DNA from: Ministeria vibrans ATCC 50519 | Taxonomy: Eukaryota > Opisthokonta > Filasterea | Direction: 5' to 3' | NCBI GenBank assembly: GCA_943704425.1 | Contig: CALSCP010002121.1 | Span: 107,810-171,809, forward strand | DNA length: 64,000 nucleotides | Part shown: piece after piece, positions 14,929 through 24,116 of the stretch | Layout: each line of letters starts with the position of its first letter | Position numbering within the stretch: position 1 is the first letter of the stretch | The notes under the pieces: generated by a model | Database searches by the model: none | What the model was told of the DNA's origin: nothing | Seen by the model: the letters and a program-made list of their open reading frames with translations, nothing else | Program-made: the position numbers and the translations under genes

Positions 14929-17054
14929 TTACAAGACGCTATCTTCGACGTGCTCTGCTTCAAGGAGGCGTGCCGCCAAGCGCACGTCACTAATATCTGC
15001 GCCCGCATCGTCCTGATCGCACTCCATTGTCAGAGCGGTCCGCGCATCGTCGTCGTCCACCACCAGTGGTCTTCCCTCCTCATCACTCGCGTTGCGTGTT
15101 TTGCTCTCTCTCACCTCTGCCGATTCACCGCCACCACCATTAGTAGCAGCAGCAGCAGCAGCAGCAGTGCGCCCCTTGAGTAAATTCGCATACTCACTGT
15201 CCTCAATGAGGCGCGTGTGCGTCTCCTTGCGCAGATAGAAAGCAACGACCATAAACCAGAGGGCGCTGATAAAGTAGGCCGTGGGCACGACAAAGAGCAG
15301 CGCATAGCGCACCGCCTCGTTGTAACCGTATTTGCGCCCCACAATGCCATCGTCGCCATCGCCGCCCAAGAGCGCACCGATGATGACCGAGCCAGTGCTT
15401 CCAATGAGCGTGTTGAAGGCAATGTAGACGGCGGTCGCGGTGCCGCGCATCGACGGCAGCGATACGTCCTGCACAATGGCGGCGGCAGGGCCCAGCCACG
15501 TCTCGGCCGACAGGTATGCCAGCGACAAACATCCAAAAGACGCATTGGCGGAGGGTGCAAGGAGTGTCGCAATGATCATGGGCACGGCCATGAGCTGCGA
15601 CAGCACAATGACCACCGCTTTGCCATCGACGCGACGCAGTGTTAGCCGGTCGGCGCAGTAGCCCCCGAGAAAGGATGAAAGCGTGCCTGCAATGGGGATG
15701 ATCACCGCCAGAGCAATGCCATCTACACACAAAAAAGACAATCAGAGGAAGAGAAGACATCGCCAGTGCATGTGTACATTGGGTGGAGTCAAGTCCGTGC
15801 ACTCGGTTGTAGAAAACGGCGGTGTATCCGCCCAGCGCATAGCCCGCAATGTTACGCACGGCCGCCGCCAGGCACACGTGTCGGTACGTGTGCGATCGCC
15901 ACAAATGTTTCAGGGTCACCATCAGTGTGAACTGAGAGTGTGGAGAGTGAGTGAACGAGGCAAGTTGAAGCGATACACTGAGTACAACATGCGATGAAAA
16001 GTTGTACCTTTTCGTCGGTAGAGAGAGCATCGTCACGTTCAGCCTTTCCACGTGTGGGCTCGTTAGAGGTGAGAATCCACAGGAGAGCGACAGCAAAGCC
16101 AGGAAGAGACATGATGAAGAAAGTGCTGCGCCAGCCAACGGAACCGTTGATGACGCCTGCGAGATAGCCCACACCCCCTCCTGCGTACACCTGCAACCCA
16201 CAATTACATAATTATAATAAGTGCAATATCAATATTATTATTATTATTATTATAATATTTTGGAAATAAACATACGCCAAAGTGATAGATGCTAAATGCA
16301 GTGGCTCGATGTTCGGCGGCAAAGAGGTCGCTGATGATGCTGAAGGCGGACGGATTGTACGTCGCCTCGCCAATGCCGAGAGCAATGCGGGTAAGCAGCA
16401 GTTGCCAGTATTCCTTGACGACGGCGTTGGCAAGGGTCATGGTCGTCCAAAGAAGCAAGCCGACAAAGATGATGCGAACGCGGTTGAAGTTGTCCGCTAA
16501 GCAGAGATGAGATCGAGATGAGAGAAGATGAGCTTTGCATTGCAATTTACCGAGTCTAGCCAAGGGGATGCCGGCGAGCACGTACATCACGGTGAATGCA
16601 GGGCCTGTCAAAACCCCTGTGCCGACATCTGAGAAGGAGATGCAGTCGAGGGTGACGTTGGACGGTGGCGCTGTGGCGTTGACGGGCGGACACTGCAGCC
16701 CGCCGGGGATCAGGGCCGGCAGGAGGGTTCGATCGGCACCGTCTGCAAGGGACGACGGTAAAGGAGAGGGAGAGACGGGTCAGCGTGGGTGAAGGAGAGG
16801 CAGAGACGGGTCAGCGTGGGCGTAAGCGGGCGTCTGGAGGGGTCTTGTGGTTGCAAGCGCGTGAGTCGATGCGATGCGTTTCAATGTGTGTCTGCCGGGC
16901 GCACGACGCATGCTTGCTCGCCTTGGAAACGCCACTTACTCAAAATGTAGACGAAGAGCAACATGAGCAGCATGAATTTGGCGTGCTTTCCGTTGACAGC
17001 GGGCGGATTGTTCGAGCGGATCCACACGTTGAATCGGCGCCACATCTGGCCCAT
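14929..17054 (-). CDS. Spinster-like major facilitator transporter
   Basis: Six exons: 17054-16940, 16742-16551, 16496-16276, 16190-16008, 15931-15778, 15722-14929; 491 residues. Twelve hydrophobic segments are expected. SPNS/spinster features include LNGADRTLLPALIPG in TM1, GIGEATYNPSAFSIISDLF and RATAFSIYHFGVYVYAGGG. A long acidic cytosolic C-terminus carries a poly-Ala stretch. Spinster proteins export lysophospholipids, sphingosine-1-phosphate or related solutes, mainly from lysosomes; the substrate here cannot be read from sequence. Start: the first Met of the first exon (MGQMWRRF), 200 nt from the divergent GH51 gene. A related prokaryote-type MFS is an alternative, but the TM1 and TM4-5 motifs favour spinster. 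Confidence 0.85.
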
Positions 17055-17254
17055 TCCGGCTATTTCAATGAGTACAACTGAGGCGGCCGTTCAGCGCCAA
17101 GTAGTGCAGACGAGCGAGAAGTGACAGGATGACGGGAGTGCAGAAACCAAACAGACTGATTTTAGACTTGGGGCCATAATTAAATATTGATTCAACACAC
17201 ACACAACAACGCATATACCACAGCAAGTCAGTACTCAGTGACCACACGCATTTC
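17055..17254. promoter_or_regulatory. Divergent promoter region, MFS / GH51
   Basis: 200-nt spacer between two head-to-head genes. It contains an A+T-rich stretch (aattaaatattg near 17178) that could serve as core promoter. No further motif is recognised. Confidence 0.35.
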
Positions 17255-19888
17255 ATGACTGTTCGTATGGAGCTGGCCACCAACACCCTGCTGTTGATCG
17301 TTGCATCGTTGGCAGTGCTGGCAGTGGACACCGCAGCCACTGCCAATGTGACGGTGCACAACAAAGGTCTTGACACTCTCAGTCCGACGCTCTACGCGGC
17401 CTTTTTCGAGACGGAAATCAACTGGGGGTCTGAAGGCGGTCTCTATGCAGGTAGGCTAGTGTATTGGTGTGCGACGGTAGACGAGAATTGACTTGTGATC
17501 TGCAGAAATGATCGCCAATCGCGATTTTGAAACCCTCGGGCGTGGCGTCATCCCATCCGCACCGTCCACCTCGAGGCACATTCCGCAAGCAAGTGTAGCC
17601 TCGATTGGTAAGGGAGTGACCGAAGAGCATCTCAATAAAAAGCGAACTTATTCAATGAGTTCACAGGATTGGATCCGAAAGAGCCAGCGCCCAATTTCGT
17701 CGACTACGACCCATGGAAGGCGATTGCTTACGGCGGTGGGAGTGTGACCATTGCCGTTGTGAACTACACACAGCCGTTTCCCACGAATCCGTCTGTCCTG
17801 CAGGTCAAATCGAGTGCGCGCTGCACGCACCACAATAACACGCTCTTGTCGCTTCCCAGGTGGCCGTGGATTGCCCCATTTCGGCAACGGACAGTACGTG
17901 CGAGGGAGGGGTGTCCAACCCTGGGTTCTGGGGCATCAACGTGGTGAAAGGGCGTGCCTACAACCTGACGGTTGCAATGCGCTCGCTTGGTCATGTCAAG
18001 CGAGTGCGAATGCGTCTTGTTGATTCGGAAGGGGCTCTTGTGTCGAATGAGGCGACGGCGAGCATCACATCGCCTCCCGGTGAGTGGGGAGCGTACGCTG
18101 AGAGTCTTGTGGCGACCGTGTCAGACTCGGCCGCATTGCTGCAGGTAATCGAAACCGCACAAGCGTTTTCATTGCATCTTGTGCACTATTGTTGCCTTGT
18201 AGGTTGTGACAAGTGACGATGGAACATTCTGGATGGACCATGTGAGCGTGTTTCCCAGTGACGCAGTCGGCGGGCTCTTTCGACGCGACCTGTTTGAACA
18301 GCTGCAAAAGCTGAACATGGGGTTTATTCGGATGCCGGGAGGAAACTACCTGGAAGGGACGGGAGAGCGGACGCGGTGGGACTGGAAGGGGACGGCGATG
18401 GCGCGACAGCGGCGGAGCGGACACTACAACAGTGCGTGGGGGTACTGGGTGACAGATGGGATGGGGGTGTACGAGCAGCTGCGGCTGGCGGAGCTGCTAG
18501 GGACGGAGGCGCAGATGGCGGTGTACACCGGCTACTCCATGGGGGCGCAATACAACCTGAGCGGGGTGTTTGCGGCGGAGGCAGTGGAGCTGCTTGAATT
18601 CTGCAACGGGGATGCGAGCACGCCGTACGGAGCGCAGCGGGCGCGCATGGGCCACGCAGCGCCGTTTGGCGTGGGGCGGCTGGAGGTGGGCAACGAAGAG
18701 CTGGACATGGACGGGTACACGACGCAGTACGAGCGCATTACGAGCGCAGTGTGGGAGCAGCAACGTAATGTGACTGTCGTGGCCAGCGGACGCTGGGGTC
18801 CACCCATTGCAGGCAACCCATGCCTTAGTGCAGGCGTGCGCTGTGACCTGTGGGACGACCATTACGTAGGACATTGTTATTATTTGTGCATCTTGCCTCT
18901 CTCACCTAGCTGACCCTTACCTTCTTTCATAGTATCGCTCTGCAGATGAAATGGCTGCGGTACCAAAAACGCCGCACGCGAGCGCCATACTCTGACTTTT
19001 TGTGTTTTCTTCTTCTGTTGTTCATGCGTCGTTTATCCTCTCTCTATCACTCTTTCTTTATGACTCATTCACACACACACTCTCTCTCTCCTATCATTTT
19101 GTTTCTTTCTCCTCTCTCTGTATAACTCTTTGTGTCACATTTTTTTGTTATATGTCTCTGTCTCTGTGTGCCTCTCTGTCTTTCTCTCTTTTTATGTTTA
19201 GTTGGGCACTGCGTATGACACGTACAACCGGTCGCTTCCCAATGTGTTTGTGGGAGAGTACGCGGCAAACAAGGATGGTAAGGGTGCGCTACAGAATGCC
19301 ATTGCCGAGGCCGTCTTTCTGTTGGGCTTCGAGCGCAATGCCGACAAGGTCAAGGCCAGTGCATTTGCACCTCTGTTTCGCAATGTCGCTGCGAGTCAGT
19401 GGAGCTACGATCTCATCAACTTCAACTCGTCGTCGCTCTTTGTGCTCCCTTCCTTCCATGTTCAGGTGCACAATCAATATACCGCGTACCAAGCTCTAGG
19501 TTGTACTGACGTGCTCTCGTTCCCGCAGTCGATGCTTCAAAAGGTATCTGTGGGCGCAACGACACTGGCAATGACTCTGGAAGGACTGGCCGCACCCTCA
19601 ACGATTATTGCCAGTGCGCGTGCCGGCTCCGTCGACGTCAAGGCCGCCAATTACGCTGGCGAGCCTGTGCCCCTGACCATTCAGCTTGACTCGACTTTCA
19701 ACGTCGCTTCTTCGTCGGCGTCCGTCGTCACTCTGACGTCTGCGCAAGGTCCACTTGCGGAAAATTCACTGGACCATCCAGACAACGTCTCACCCGTGCT
19801 ATCCTCCGTGCCCATCACCTCCAAAGGTCTTCTCACCATTACATTGCCTCCTTGGTCTCTGGTCATTGTTTCCGTCCCCACGAAGTGA
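17255..19888 (+). CDS. Secreted GH51 alpha-L-arabinofuranosidase
   Basis: Eight exons: 17255-17450, 17506-17607, 17667-17803, 17860-18144, 18203-18865, 18933-18959, 19202-19465, 19529-19888; 677 residues. A signal peptide (TLLLIVASLAVLAV) is followed by the GH51 start LSPTLYAAFFETEINWG, a carbohydrate-binding-like beta region, then the TIM barrel (MNMGFIRMPGG-like NMGFIRMPGGNYLEG). The acid/base Glu is in GNEELD and the nucleophile Glu in VFVGEYAANKDG. It should remove terminal arabinofuranose from plant or algal arabinoxylan/arabinan outside the cell, suggesting feeding on plant or algal debris. Intron 19466-19528 is 63 nt and stopless, so it reads through in frame; excising it restores the PSFHVQSMLQK strand expected for the family. 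The tiny 27-nt exon 6 is inferred from frame and family pattern. Confidence 0.92.
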
Positions 19889-20026
19889 TGATTTGATTTT
19901 TTTCATCATGATGATGAAAATTTTACTCAACCCATTTGTGTAAAGATGAAAAGTTCCTCTCTCAACTCTCAAGAATCACTTTCACTTTATTCTCTCTCTT
20001 CTCTCTTTTCAATCTCTACATATACC

Positions 20027-20956
20027 ATGTCGAACTGGGCGTGCTTTGGTCACTCGAAGGGGTTGCGTTACGACTTGGAGGCTGTCCGCAACGCTCTTCG
20101 TCGCGCCAAAATGCTCCCTGCGATTGTCGACCAGTCGCTCGCCCGCCTTGTGTGTGTCTGTGCGATGGGCAGCGCCCAGTCTGGTACAGTGGACACTGGC
20201 GAGTACGTCGGCGACGTTGGCGCGCGCATCGTGGACTGTTTGAGTCATAGCGCGAGCGACGACTACGTCTTCGCGACGAAACCCTTGGCGTCGCTTGGTC
20301 CTCTCGTCGCACGTCTCTGCACGCGACTCTCCATGCGATGCGACGGAACCGATTCATGGCAACCCACTCTGCCGTATGACCTGAGTGCCATGCGTCTGTT
20401 GCGTGTGCTCACAGCATGCGCCAGTCGCGAGTCTCGCGAGGCGCTCGTCTCGGTCCTCCAGCAAGACGAAATGCGTTGCACCATTGAACGCTGTCGCGCC
20501 ACGGCTACTTCAATGACTATGCGTCACACCCACACTGTTGATCTGGACCTTCCCGAGACGTTGATGACGACGCTACTGGGCGAGAAGAGCGAAAACATTC
20601 GTGCGCTCACGATGATCTCCAACGTGCACGTTTCCATCTTCAAGAAGTCGGGTGCCAAGCCCGCTCCGCTTTTCGCCAAGGTGTCGGCGAGCATTCTTGC
20701 GACATTCGAAATGATTGCGACGGACGAAGCGCTCGCCGACACGCGGCAGCACCTGGCCGAGACAGTCATGGGTGTCGTGGGCAGTCTCGTGTCGCACGCG
20801 CGCTTCACCAAGTATCTGGTGGCACTGCGCGTCGCTGAGAAGGCCGAAAAACAAGGTGAGAAGAAGACGAGTAAGAAGATGGCAAGTGAGGCAACTAAAC
20901 GGCGTGCGCCCTTCCCGGCGGGTGCCGGTCATGCTCGCAAGCGATTCCATTATTGA
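20027..20956 (+). CDS. Intronless protein with KH-like motif, unknown function
   Basis: Single exon, 309 residues, starting at the ATG in taccATGTCG after a CT-rich leader. I recognise no named family. Residues ~165-205 (VDLDLPETLMTTLLGEKSENIRALTM, given here in two parts: VDLDLPETLMTTLL and GEKSENIRALTM) resemble a type I KH domain, with GEKS in the place of the GxxG loop. The C-terminus is strongly basic (EKKTSKKMASEATKRR, HARKRFHY), consistent with nucleic-acid binding or nuclear import. The next gene, 86 nt downstream in the same orientation, is also intronless and also has a KH-like GKGG, so the two may be diverged duplicates. RNA binding is inference only. Confidence 0.75.
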   Translation: MSNWACFGHSKGLRYDLEAVRNALRRAKMLPAIVDQSLARLVCVCAMGSAQSGTVDTGEYVGDVGARIVDCLSHSASDDYVFATKPLASLGPLVARLCTRLSMRCDGTDSWQPTLPYDLSAMRLLRVLTACASRESREALVSVLQQDEMRCTIERCRATATSMTMRHTHTVDLDLPETLMTTLLGEKSENIRALTMISNVHVSIFKKSGAKPAPLFAKVSASILATFEMIATDEALADTRQHLAETVMGVVGSLVSHARFTKYLVALRVAEKAEKQGEKKTSKKMASEATKRRAPFPAGAGHARKRFHY

Positions 20957-21042
20957 TTTTTTTTGCTTGAGTCTCTCTAATGCACCATTTTTCTTCCTTT
21001 TCTCTTTCTTCAAAAACAACCAATATTGGTATAGCAGAGCGC

Positions 21043-22680
21043 ATGTCTCGTCGGGTGTATGGTCTATCGATGGATAGTTTGGTCATGACTGGTCGCGATG
21101 CGATTTGTGAAGCATTGGACTGTGATGACGGGGAAGAAGACGGATCAAAGTGGGGAAAGCGGAAGAACAGCCGACGCAGACCGAGTTGCAAACAAGCGAG
21201 AGAGGTGATGGCGCAGCGGCGGTCGTCGGGCCGACGCCAATCACGTCTGATGACTCGACTGCGTGATGAGAAGCAACTGGGATTGGCAATGGACAAGGCA
21301 TCCATGGTGGTAGTGGCGGAGGAGAATGATAGCGGCGTGGACTCGAGCGAGGAACGGCGAGAGAGTGACAGTGACAGCGTGGTTGCTGATGCAGCGGATT
21401 TGGATTATGGCCACGAGTCGACGTCGCACCATTCTATTCCTTGTGTGGCTCACCACCGGCTATTCCGTGCGCTCACGCAGCATACTCTCAATGCTCTGCG
21501 TGAGCTGTGGCATGACGTTGCGCAACACACGAGTGCCCTGATATGCTCGTGCGAACACCAGCGCAACCACGACCGACATACCCGTCAACTGGAAATACTC
21601 ATGGCTCACGGGAATGCATTGATGAATCGTTCGATGACTTCTGTGTCCATTCAGGTGTCTCTTCCACAAACGGTGCAGGACTATCTGAAGACGCTGGCCG
21701 AGTCATCCTTTGAACAGATGCACCGTCTGCCACTCATTGCTATTGTGTTGGCGGATCCCCTGGCACGTATTCTTTTCAAGGAGACGCTGGAGGATCTTGC
21801 GCTGCAAGAACGGCGGGCTCGCATGCCTGTCGACACGTCTCCTATAACAGCAGCGATACCAGTGAGTGAGACGCTTCCACTGGCGCTTCTTCTAGCAGAC
21901 GTGGGCACCTTTGTGGGTAAAGGCGGAAAAAATCTGAAGGACCTTGTGCGCGAAGCTGTGTTTGTCGTCTTCCAGGAGCGAACGGAGGTAGTGACGGCGA
22001 TTCATTCGGCTGTGGAACCGGACCCGATTGTGCACACCCGACGTGTGCTGAAGGTGACACTGACAGTGTCTGACTTGGCACATGTGCCACAGGCAATGCG
22101 AGCGATGTCGTGTTTGCGAGAGCGAGTGAATGCTGAGACGACGCGGGTGGCGCAGGAGCAAAAGGTGCGCTTAGCTGCAGTAACGAATCGACAACAGGCG
22201 TGGATGGCACGACAGGAGAAACGACGGGCGCGATATGCCAGCCGTGGTAATCGTGTAGTTGTACCACTTCCCCCTTCGGCCAAGGTGCTTGCCACGTTGC
22301 GAGTGCACGCCAGGAGACAGTGTGCTCACACGTACAAGTCAAAGGGAGACCGTGGATCGAGGAAGACGTTGGCGAATGTGGCTGTTCCAAAGCGACGTGA
22401 GCTTCAGCGGCTTGTGCGAGAGGCGTCGTCGACGACGGCCGCTGTTGAGGCACAGGCGCGCTCAAGTCAGCTTCGATGCCGATCATGCCATGGCGACGCA
22501 ACAACGGAGCAATGTGAGTGTCACGAGGGTTACTATCTTTCTCACGAAGGCTTCTGGTCGTGCTGCATGTCAGAGGGCATTGACGCGGCGCCTTGCGCGC
22601 TGCGCTTGTGTCATGATTGGCGATCAACCCAGGTCATGAAGCGAGGGCGTGCCAGGAACGATGATTTGTATCAAGAGTAA
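21043..22680 (+). CDS. Intronless KH-like / Cys-rich protein, unknown function
   Basis: Single exon, 545 residues from the ATG at 21043; an in-frame ATG at 20980 would add 21 residues that look like 5' leader. The N-terminal 80 residues are basic, followed by an acidic Ser-rich stretch. Around residues 280-320 TFVGKGGKNLKDLVREAV has a canonical GxxG and resembles a KH domain. The C-terminal ~60 residues are Cys/His-rich (CRSCHGDA, QCECHEGYY, WSCCMSEG, LRLCHDW), probably a metal-binding module. Its neighbour upstream is similar in size class and lacks introns too. No name or function can be assigned. Confidence 0.75.
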   Translation: MSRRVYGLSMDSLVMTGRDAICEALDCDDGEEDGSKWGKRKNSRRRPSCKQAREVMAQRRSSGRRQSRLMTRLRDEKQLGLAMDKASMVVVAEENDSGVDSSEERRESDSDSVVADAADLDYGHESTSHHSIPCVAHHRLFRALTQHTLNALRELWHDVAQHTSALICSCEHQRNHDRHTRQLEILMAHGNALMNRSMTSVSIQVSLPQTVQDYLKTLAESSFEQMHRLPLIAIVLADPLARILFKETLEDLALQERRARMPVDTSPITAAIPVSETLPLALLLADVGTFVGKGGKNLKDLVREAVFVVFQERTEVVTAIHSAVEPDPIVHTRRVLKVTLTVSDLAHVPQAMRAMSCLRERVNAETTRVAQEQKVRLAAVTNRQQAWMARQEKRRARYASRGNRVVVPLPPSAKVLATLRVHARRQCAHTYKSKGDRGSRKTLANVAVPKRRELQRLVREASSTTAAVEAQARSSQLRCRSCHGDATTEQCECHEGYYLSHEGFWSCCMSEGIDAAPCALRLCHDWRSTQVMKRGRARNDDLYQE

Positions 22681-22905
22681 ATAATATTTGGAAAGAAAAT
22701 ATTTATAAAATAATACAATTACTTTATTTATTATAGTGTTTAAGTGTTGATTATTTTATTGTGTTACCCTTCCGTCCCTTCGTATTTTGTATTAATTCGT
22801 TAAATTCTTAATTATTCTGGTGTATTATTATGCATTATAATATTACTTATATAATTATTAATAATTTGGCATTTGGCATTTTTTTCTGTCCTTGGGTCTC
22901 TCTTT
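22681..22905. other. Intergenic, strongly A+T-rich
   Basis: 225 nt, mostly A/T, between the KH-like gene and the fatty-acid-hydroxylase-like gene. It contains several ttattata-type runs that could hold polyadenylation and core-promoter signals. I see no other feature. Confidence 0.5.
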
Positions 22906-23622
22906 ATGAATCTCTCGTCTTCTTTTGTTACCTATGCCATTCTACCATATGTTGTAGTGATTGGCACAGCTGTTCTGCTTACTTTTCCGTTCACAGTGGC
23001 CGATTGGCTTCGAGTTGGGCGAAAAATTCAATCCAGTCGTGCACAACCTCCTCGTCTCGCCGAACGTCTTCTCTGTGCCCGCCTGGTACTTACTAATTTG
23101 CTAGTTGTACTCCCTGTGTCACTTCTGTTGTCGTGGCGAGCGCTCGAGTGGCTAACGGACCCGCTTGAAGCGGAATGGCCTTCGTTTGCAAATGTGTGTG
23201 CGCAACTCGCGATTTTTTTTATCGCCGACGATACGGCGTTCTACGTGTATCACCGTGGCCTCCATGCCTCGCCGTGGCTCTACCTTCACATTCACAAGGT
23301 GCACCATCGGTTTACGGCGCCCTTTGCGTGGACGGCGTACGCTACCAATCCGGTTGAGTTTGTGTTGCAGGCTGCTGGAAGTGCACTGCCGCTGCTGCTA
23401 CTCAGACCGCATTTCGGCGTTCTTTTGGTTTGGCTTGTGGTCCGCCAAGTGCCCGGTGTGCTGGATCACGTTGGATTTGCGTGGTGGCCCTTTGCACGCT
23501 TTCACGATCTGCATCATGAAGTCAACACAGGCAACTTCGCCTCTGTCTTTCCTCTCTTGGATGATCTGGGAGGGACTCGAATCAAACCAAGCCGGGCGAG
23601 TATAGCCAAGCGTGTCCAATGA
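22906..23622 (+). CDS. Fatty acid hydroxylase / sterol desaturase superfamily membrane enzyme
   Basis: Single exon, 238 residues from the first ATG (MNLSSSFVTYAILPYVV); the frame is open upstream but lacks an earlier ATG. The three His boxes of the di-iron membrane oxygenase superfamily are present: YHRGLH (HxxxH), HKVHH (HxxHH) and HDLHH (HxxHH), with DDTAFYVYHR and LHIHKVHHRFTAPF typical of C4-sterol methyl oxidase/ERG25-like and related enzymes. Four hydrophobic spans place it in the ER membrane. Length is about 20-60 residues shorter than ERG25, and the C-terminus after DDLGGTR is atypical, so a missed 3' exon cannot be excluded. Substrate (sterol, fatty acid or other lipid) is undetermined. 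Confidence 0.85.
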   Translation: MNLSSSFVTYAILPYVVVIGTAVLLTFPFTVADWLRVGRKIQSSRAQPPRLAERLLCARLVLTNLLVVLPVSLLLSWRALEWLTDPLEAEWPSFANVCAQLAIFFIADDTAFYVYHRGLHASPWLYLHIHKVHHRFTAPFAWTAYATNPVEFVLQAAGSALPLLLLRPHFGVLLVWLVVRQVPGVLDHVGFAWWPFARFHDLHHEVNTGNFASVFPLLDDLGGTRIKPSRASIAKRVQ

Positions 23623-24116
23623 ATTCTTGGTAGCGCGTCGAGGCAAAGAGAAAGACAAAGGAAGCGCGCCTGAATCACCAAAGAAAGAGAAAGGTGCGTG
23701 TGTGTGACTGAACAAACTTGTACGCGCCTTCGAGGTACTTGTCTCAAGGACGATGCCACCCTGACAAAGAGACAGCGATGTATGTCTTGGACGATAATAC
23801 ATGCGCGGTAATTATTAATGGGCGGCTTCATTAACCTGTGAGGAGTGTAATAATTATTATTATTAGTTTGAGTCAAAATAAAAGTTTACTCATTAATTTA
23901 TCTGATACTTTTCACTATTGCGTGGCATTGTCTATCTCCCCATTCACAAATCACCAAACCCAAACCTCTGCCTAGCATTTGAACTTTGGACGTAGATTTT
24001 CGTAGATCTACGCAATGTCCAAAAATCCAACTGTACAAAACATGTTGTCACCAATTGGACTTGTACTCATTGCAACACCCCTACACCCATAGCTAAACAT
24101 CCGCACGCGGCCGAAC
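23623..24116. other. Intergenic, 494 nt, with a hairpin
   Basis: Spacer between two plus-strand genes. The first ~150 nt are GA-rich, followed by attatta repeats near 23850-23866. The hairpin at 23985-24023 is listed separately. No gene is seen on either strand. Confidence 0.6.
23985..24023. other. Inverted repeat / hairpin upstream of the UBX-LRR gene
   Basis: TTTGGAC pairs with GTCCAAA (7 bp), and inside it GTAGAT pairs with ATCTAC (6 bp). The inner loop is TTTCGTAG, with a 5-nt bulge on the 3' side. It also contains the 12-nt palindrome CGTAGATCTACG at 24001-24012. It lies about 95 nt before the ATG, so it could be a protein-binding site or a leader hairpin. Confidence 0.5.

Noticed and set aside
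17255-19888. Recent bacterial origin of the GH51 gene
   Set aside because: The gene has seven introns, a eukaryotic signal peptide and base composition like its neighbours, so any transfer would be old; nothing here shows it.
21842-22627. 261-codon open frame on the minus strand
   Set aside because: It is antisense to the KH-like gene at 21043-22680. G+C-rich third positions leave long stopless shadow frames all over this window. It shows no domain character.
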